A stretch of 10,699 nucleotides of DNA, from assembly GCA_030596225.1 (NCBI GenBank), contig JAUVKO010000049.1:1-10699 (forward strand). The letters run 5' to 3'. A program made the translations under genes and the position numbers. The notes under the pieces are model-generated. The model saw only the letters and a program-made list of their open reading frames with translations, searched no databases and was not told where the DNA came from. Positions 7,048 through 10,699 of the stretch are shown one piece after another. Positions within the stretch are counted from its first letter, which is position 1, and each line of letters opens with the position of its first letter. Source of the stretch: Fidelibacterota bacterium. Lineage in GTDB: Bacteria; Fidelibacterota; UBA8477; JABMPR01.

Positions 7048-8541
7048 CTATCCTGTTGATTCAGGACGCATCTGAGGAAACAGCAATACATCCCGGATAG
7101 ACCTGTTCCCGGTTAGTAACATGACCAATCGATCAAGTCCCATACCCACACCACCTGTCGGTGGCATCCCATATTCCATTGCTTGCAGAAAATCTTCATC
7201 AAGTGTTTGGGCTTCTTCATCTCCAGAAGCCCTCAGAGCAGCTTGAGCCTCTAATCTTTCTCTCTGGTCAATGGGATCGTTAAGTTCAGTAAAGGCATTG
7301 GCGAACTCATTCCCGGCAATAAAAAGTTCAAATCGCTCAACAAAAGTCCCGTCACTATCCCGCTTATTTTTAGCAAGTGGTGAGATCGCCTTTGGATATT
7401 CGGTAACAAACGTCGGCGCAATAAGATGCGGTTCTACAAGAGCATCGAACAAAGCATCCAGTAACTGGCCATAGTTGGCATCTGAAGCAGTATCAATACT
7501 GTTTTTTCTACAAACTTTCAACAATTCTGCAGCATCTGCTGTAGAAAGATCGACCTTTGCATATTGTTGAACCAATTCTGACATAGTGGCCCGATGGAAG
7601 GGTTTGGTGAGATCGATCTCATGATCATTATATTCGAAGACGTTCTGACCCAGATCTTTCGCAAGATGTTTGAACAGGGCTTCGACCTGATCCATGAGAT
7701 AGAAATAATCGACATATGCTTCATACCATTCGATAGCTGTAAATTCCGGATTATGAGTGCGATCCATCCCCTCATTTCTAAAATTGCGCGAGAATTCATA
7801 TACTTTTTCAAATCCACCAATGATCAAACGCTTTAAATAGAGTTCATCAGCAATTCGCAAGAAAAGATCCATATCCAAAGTGTTATGGTGAGTTTTAAAT
7901 GGCCGAGCGGATGCCCCTCCATACAAAGGCTGTAAAATTGGTGTTTCGACTTCCAGGTATTCGTTTTCATCGAAATAATTACGAATACTTTTGTAGATCT
8001 TTGCTCTTTTAACGAAAGTTTCTTTTACATCCGGATTGACAATAAGATCTAGATAACGCTTCCGATAACGCTGCTCTTTATCTTCGAAACCATCAAATAA
8101 CTGGCCATCTTTCTCCTTCACATTGGGAAGGGGGCGAATGTTTTTACTCAACAATGTTAGTTCATGAACTTTCAGAGTTTTTTCCCCGGTTCGGGTAGTC
8201 ATCAGCTCGCCACTGACACCAACATAATCACCAATGTCCAACAGTTTGAACATGGCGTATTTGTCCACTCCCACATCTTCTCTGCTCAAATAAAGTTGGA
8301 CACGGCCACTACCATCCATGATATTGGCAAAACTAGCCTTCCCCATAACACGTCGGGACATAAGTCTTCCGGCAAGACATGTGCCCTTTTTACCTTCAAG
8401 TTTTTCAAATTGATCCAAAGCCTCAGTGATCTTGTGACTACGATCATATTTATGTGGATATGGATCTATGCCATCGGTGATCAGAGATTTAATCTTTTCT
8501 TTGCGTTGCGCAATAATCTCATTTAAAGTGCGTTCACTCAT
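7048..8541 (-). CDS. lysS: Lysine--tRNA ligase, class II (LysRS)
   Basis: This 497-residue cytoplasmic enzyme charges tRNA-Lys with lysine using ATP and works as a homodimer. An N-terminal OB-fold anticodon-binding domain spans about 55-135, with GRLMSRRVMGKASFANIMD as its first strands. The class II catalytic core follows: motif 1 ending near EVETPILQP (197-205), the LysRS-typical YGGASARPF (207-215), motif 2 FRNEGMDRTHNPEFT (254-268) and motif 3 GVGMGLDRL (464-472). EYPKAISPLAK (381-391) and GNEFANAFTELNDP (410-423) are also LysRS hallmarks. The length is normal. The ATG at 8541-8539 shares its A with the prfB stop (TGATG). The prfB-lysS order is also found in E. coli and many other bacteria. 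No T-box or other tRNA-sensing leader is possible at this junction. Confidence 0.97.
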   Translation of the reverse strand: MSERTLNEIIAQRKEKIKSLITDGIDPYPHKYDRSHKITEALDQFEKLEGKKGTCLAGRLMSRRVMGKASFANIMDGSGRVQLYLSREDVGVDKYAMFKLLDIGDYVGVSGELMTTRTGEKTLKVHELTLLSKNIRPLPNVKEKDGQLFDGFEDKEQRYRKRYLDLIVNPDVKETFVKRAKIYKSIRNYFDENEYLEVETPILQPLYGGASARPFKTHHNTLDMDLFLRIADELYLKRLIIGGFEKVYEFSRNFRNEGMDRTHNPEFTAIEWYEAYVDYFYLMDQVEALFKHLAKDLGQNVFEYNDHEIDLTKPFHRATMSELVQQYAKVDLSTADAAELLKVCRKNSIDTASDANYGQLLDALFDALVEPHLIAPTFVTEYPKAISPLAKNKRDSDGTFVERFELFIAGNEFANAFTELNDPIDQRERLEAQAALRASGDEEAQTLDEDFLQAMEYGMPPTGGVGMGLDRLVMLLTGNRSIRDVLLFPQMRPESTG

Positions 8542-9648
8542 CAGGATTCTTTTCCCATCTGATTCAATAAATATGCTTTAATAAAACTGTCAATATTACC
8601 ATTCATAACGGCTTGAATATTACCCGTTTCATGTTTAGTGCGGTGATCTTTCACCATAGTGTATGGATGGAAGACATATGAGCGGATCTGATTTCCCCAC
8701 CCGATTTCGGTCTTTGAAGACGCCGCCTCATCCATTTTAGCCTGCTCTTTTTCTTTTTCCAACTGATGGAGTCTGGCCTTGAGCATTTTCATGGCAGTCT
8801 CCTTATTCTTATGTTGAGACCTTTCGTTTTGACATTGTACAACGATACCCGTGGGAGCGTGCGTCAAGCGAACAGCAGAGTCCGTTTTATTAATATGCTG
8901 ACCCCCAGCGCCACTTGCCCGATAGGTATCCACACGAACATCATTCATATCAATAATAATTTCAATCTCTGTATCATATATTGGATAAGCGAAGACAGAT
9001 GCAAAGGAAGTATGACGACGAGAATTTGAGTCAAAAGGACTGATTCGAACCAGTCGGTGGATTCCATTCTCTGCTTTCAGATAACCAAAGGCGTATTCAC
9101 CTTTCACCTCGATGGTTGCATCTTTAAGACCCGCTTCATCTCCATGGAGATAATCCAATACTTTCCATGACCAGCCACGATTATCAAACCAGCGTGTGTA
9201 CATCCGATATAGCATTTCTGCCCAATCCTGGGATTCTGTCCCACCGGCACCCGGGTGAATGGTCACAATGCAGTTAAGCTTATCATCCTCATCACTTAGC
9301 AACTGTCTTAATTCATAATCTTCCAGATATTTTCTGAATCTGCCAAGCGATTTTTGGAGATCTGGACTTAGGCTTTCATCATTCTCTTCAGTGGCTAACT
9401 CGAGGAGAATATCAAGATCCTCTTCATGATTGAGGACATTTTCCCAGTCAGAGATTTGTCTTTCAAACAGATTTATATTCTTCAGTGTTGCCTGGGCTTG
9501 GGTTGAGTCGTTCCAGAAATCATCTTTTATGGAAAGTGCTTTTAGTTCGTTAAGCTGTGATTGGATTCCTGTAAGGTCAAAGATGCCCCCTTAGCGTATC
9601 AAGACGCTGTTTAAGTTCACCTAATTGGTCTCTTATTTCATCAAACAT
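8541..9648 (-). CDS. prfB: Peptide chain release factor 2, expressed by programmed +1 frameshift
   Basis: RF2 ends translation at TGA and TAA. The gene starts at ATG 9648-9646. After 23 codons it meets an in-frame TGA (9579-9577), and the reading frame continues after a +1 shift, skipping T9579 so that the next codon is GAC. The joined product is 368 residues, close to the 365 of E. coli RF2. Class markers fall in the right places: the stop-recognition tripeptide SPF at 203-205 and the peptidyl-transferase GGQ at 248-250, in the context RASGAGGQHINKTDSAVR. The residue two before GAGGQ is Ala, as in most bacteria and unlike the Thr of E. coli K-12. An annotation that ignores the shift would begin only at a TTG near 9302 and lose the first 115 residues. 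No strong Shine-Dalgarno is visible before the ATG; it starts 20 bases after the SLBB gene. It ends by overlapping lysS by one base. Confidence 0.96.
9577..9591 (-). promoter_or_regulatory. RF2 programmed +1 frameshift site
   Basis: On the minus strand the codons read AGG GGG CAT CTT TGA C. The Shine-Dalgarno-like AGGGGG (9591-9586), the slippery CTT (9582-9580), the stop TGA (9579-9577) and the following C match the E. coli element with identical spacing; the only change is CAT in place of TAT. In the known mechanism, low RF2 makes the ribosome pause at TGA, the internal Shine-Dalgarno strains the complex and the CTT-decoding tRNA slips to TTT, so RF2 controls its own synthesis. Confidence 0.96.
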
Positions 9649-9668
9649 GCTTAACTTTCTATATTCTA

Positions 9669-10151
9669 TTATGAATTTCTGGTAAGTATGACGTAATAGT
9701 AAAACTGTAGTAGTGTAATAGCCGTAGATATATATGGCATAAATTCATTGATTACTTTCCAAATAGTACCATTGACAATGATCGTATCATTGGGATAGAT
9801 AATCGGCATAAATGAGTCATCTCCTGTTTCCAGAAATGCTTCAATATTAGCAAAGGCTACTCTTTCTATCCCCTCAACGACATTGAATCGAATGATACGG
9901 ATTTTGTTAAGTTTAGCTCTGCCGGTTGGTCCGCCAACGTAGCTAAGAATAGTCATCAAATCTGCATCGCTGGGAACCAATGTCACACCCGGCTGAGCTA
10001 CTTCACCCCAAATGCGAATAACCATACTCAACTGTCCGGTTTCAGGATGGAGTATATATCTTGGATCCTCAGTTTTCTGATCTTTGCTCTGCGCCCAGGC
10101 AATTTGAACAATAAACAATAATGATAGAATGATGATTAGTCTTTTTCTCAA
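9669..10151 (-). CDS. Secreted single SLBB-domain protein (polysaccharide-export-like)
   Basis: This protein is 160 residues when started at TTG 10151-10149. That start is chosen because AAGGGG lies six bases upstream and it puts a clean signal peptide at the N-terminus: RKR, a hydrophobic run (5-19) and AWA|Q as a likely signal peptidase I site after residue 20. One SLBB-type beta-grasp domain follows (about 43-90), with the diagnostic pattern IRIWGEVAQPGV, then LSYVGGPTGRAKLNKIRIIR. Next comes a PNDTIIVNG stretch (120-128), as in Wza-type polysaccharide export proteins, and a C-terminal hydrophobic segment (about 138-156) that may anchor it. It lacks the N-terminal Poly_export domain, so it is not a complete Wza-like channel. 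The frame stays open upstream to an ATG at 10247, but that extension would run through the preceding gene. Role unknown; envelope or export accessory is an inference. Confidence 0.8.
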   Translation of the reverse strand: MRKRLIIILSLLFIVQIAWAQSKDQKTEDPRYILHPETGQLSMVIRIWGEVAQPGVTLVPSDADLMTILSYVGGPTGRAKLNKIRIIRFNVVEGIERVAFANIEAFLETGDDSFMPIIYPNDTIIVNGTIWKVINEFMPYISTAITLLQFYYYVILTRNS

Positions 10152-10157
10152 GATGAA

Positions 10158-10163
10158 CCCCTT
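10158..10163 (-). promoter_or_regulatory. Shine-Dalgarno fixing the TTG start of the SLBB gene
   Basis: AAGGGG (10163-10158 on the minus strand) lies six bases before TTG at 10151-10149. It supports the short form of the protein with an N-terminal signal peptide, rather than a start at the ATG further upstream. Confidence 0.7.
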
Positions 10164-10179
10164 AATAATAACGTTACCA

Positions 10180-10699
10180 TCAGAAATGGTAATTGATTCC
10201 AATTTTCTGCATATCAGACAACTCATGCTGACTGAATGAGTAATCAATAATAAACTTTTTTAAGCCAATGCCAAGACCAAAGGATGTTATGTACCCATCG
10301 TGCCCTCCGCGTACAGATATCATGTCCTTGATCTTCACTTCCAAACCATATCTGGATACGTTTTGATAATGACTCTGCCATCCAGATGAAAGTGTTACTT
10401 TTGTGGCATATTTTTTAATATTTTGGGTTATTGCATATCCCGTAGTAAAATTGCGTTTAATGGCATCCTGATGATTTGTACTCCAATAGACCGGAGTGTT
10501 TAAAACATCGCTCAAAAATATTCCAAATGAGAATTCAGTATTCATAAGTAGATCAGTCATTCCTGCCAGATCAAAGAAAAATTGCCCACCTGCATCTATT
10601 CCGACACCAAGACCACGATTATCCACTAAAAGCTTGTCTATATATTTGAAAGATAATCCCACGGGAACGCGAAATGGGATTTTAAAAAATATCCAACCT
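10180..10699 (-). CDS. PorV/UPF0164-type outer-membrane beta-barrel protein, 3' part only
   Basis: The last 172 residues are visible; the frame is open to the right edge, so the gene begins outside the window. The GTG at 10662 is internal: in-frame codons continue upstream of it to the window edge. The sequence alternates polar and hydrophobic residues in short strands rich in Gly and aromatics. It includes VGLSFKYIDKLLVD followed by GLGVGIDAGGQFFF, a layout typical of PorV/PorQ and UPF0164 proteins (FadL-related barrels). The last strands (FGLGIGLKKFIIDYSFS, then IGINYHF with a terminal Phe) fit the C-terminal outer-membrane insertion signal. PorV is a type IX secretion component in Bacteroidota, but relatives occur widely in FCB bacteria without that system, so I do not assign type IX secretion. 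It ends 28 bases before the SLBB gene, probably in the same operon. Confidence 0.72.
   Translation of the reverse strand, partial: GWIFFKIPFRVPVGLSFKYIDKLLVDNRGLGVGIDAGGQFFFDLAGMTDLLMNTEFSFGIFLSDVLNTPVYWSTNHQDAIKRNFTTGYAITQNIKKYATKVTLSSGWQSHYQNVSRYGLEVKIKDMISVRGGHDGYITSFGLGIGLKKFIIDYSFSQHELSDMQKIGINYHF

Noticed and set aside
7042..7055. Small hairpin CAGGA/TCCTG at the end of lysS as a terminator
   Set aside because: The stem is only 5 bp, there is no T-tract, and it overlaps the lysS stop codon; the next gene starts within 20 bases.
8541..9302. A 253-residue RF2 beginning at a TTG
   Set aside because: This is only the part after the frameshift. The frame continues upstream without a stop to the recoding site, and the joined product has normal RF2 length.
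9577..9579. In-frame TGA as a disabling mutation or sequencing error in prfB
   Set aside because: It sits exactly within the known programmed frameshift motif, and the downstream frame is intact with all RF2 motifs.
10180..10662. GTG at 10662 as the start of the PorV-like gene
   Set aside because: The frame stays open to the window edge, and the 12 upstream codons read as natural barrel sequence, so the GTG is internal.

Overview
The window is a dense, almost entirely housekeeping stretch of a bacterial chromosome. All ten protein genes and one tRNA read on the minus strand, so transcription runs from high to low coordinates. The organism is a Gram-negative (diderm) bacterium: it has a full set of Lol lipoprotein-release genes and a PorV-like outer-membrane barrel. 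The moderately AT-rich DNA, the PorV-family protein and the 'YGGASARPF' form of LysRS suggest the FCB superphylum, for example Marinimicrobia, Ignavibacteria or relatives. That placement is an inference from protein style; no rRNA or phylogenetic marker search was possible.

In transcription order: (1) the 3' part of a PorV/UPF0164-type outer-membrane beta-barrel gene that runs off the right edge (10699-10180); (2) a short secreted protein with a single SLBB domain (10151-9669); (3) prfB, encoding release factor 2, split by a canonical programmed +1 frameshift at an in-frame TGA (9648-8541); (4) lysS, class II lysyl-tRNA synthetase, starting on the last base of the prfB stop codon (8541-7048); (5, 6) two distinct LolC/LolE-type permease genes overlapping by 4 bases (7031-5829 and 5832-4633); (7) lolD, their ATPase (4629-3973); then an 86-base gap with an inverted repeat and a weak candidate promoter; (8) clpC, the Clp/Hsp100 unfoldase (3886-1415); (9) a family 2 glycosyltransferase (1418-729) overlapping clpC by 4 bases; (10) a small COG2426-type membrane protein (735-241) overlapping the glycosyltransferase by 7 bases; and last tRNA-Pro(CGG) (158-85), with its own promoter and terminator.

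Spacing suggests two or more transcription units: porV-like/SLBB/prfB/lysS/lolC/lolE/lolD, with gaps of 28 bases or fewer, and clpC/glycosyltransferase/COG2426 with overlapping ends. The first unit joins translation (RF2, LysRS) to envelope biogenesis (the ABC transporter that releases lipoproteins from the inner membrane). The second joins protein quality control to an envelope-type glycosyltransferase and a small membrane protein. Five of the nine genes with a visible start use GTG or TTG.

I found no mobile element, CRISPR array, phage gene or toxin/defence system, and no convincing new biological system. The points most worth a second look are the RF2 recoding site and its possible coupling to lysS, the small SLBB protein beside a PorV-like barrel, the inverted repeat upstream of clpC, and the tandem palindromes just downstream of the tRNA.
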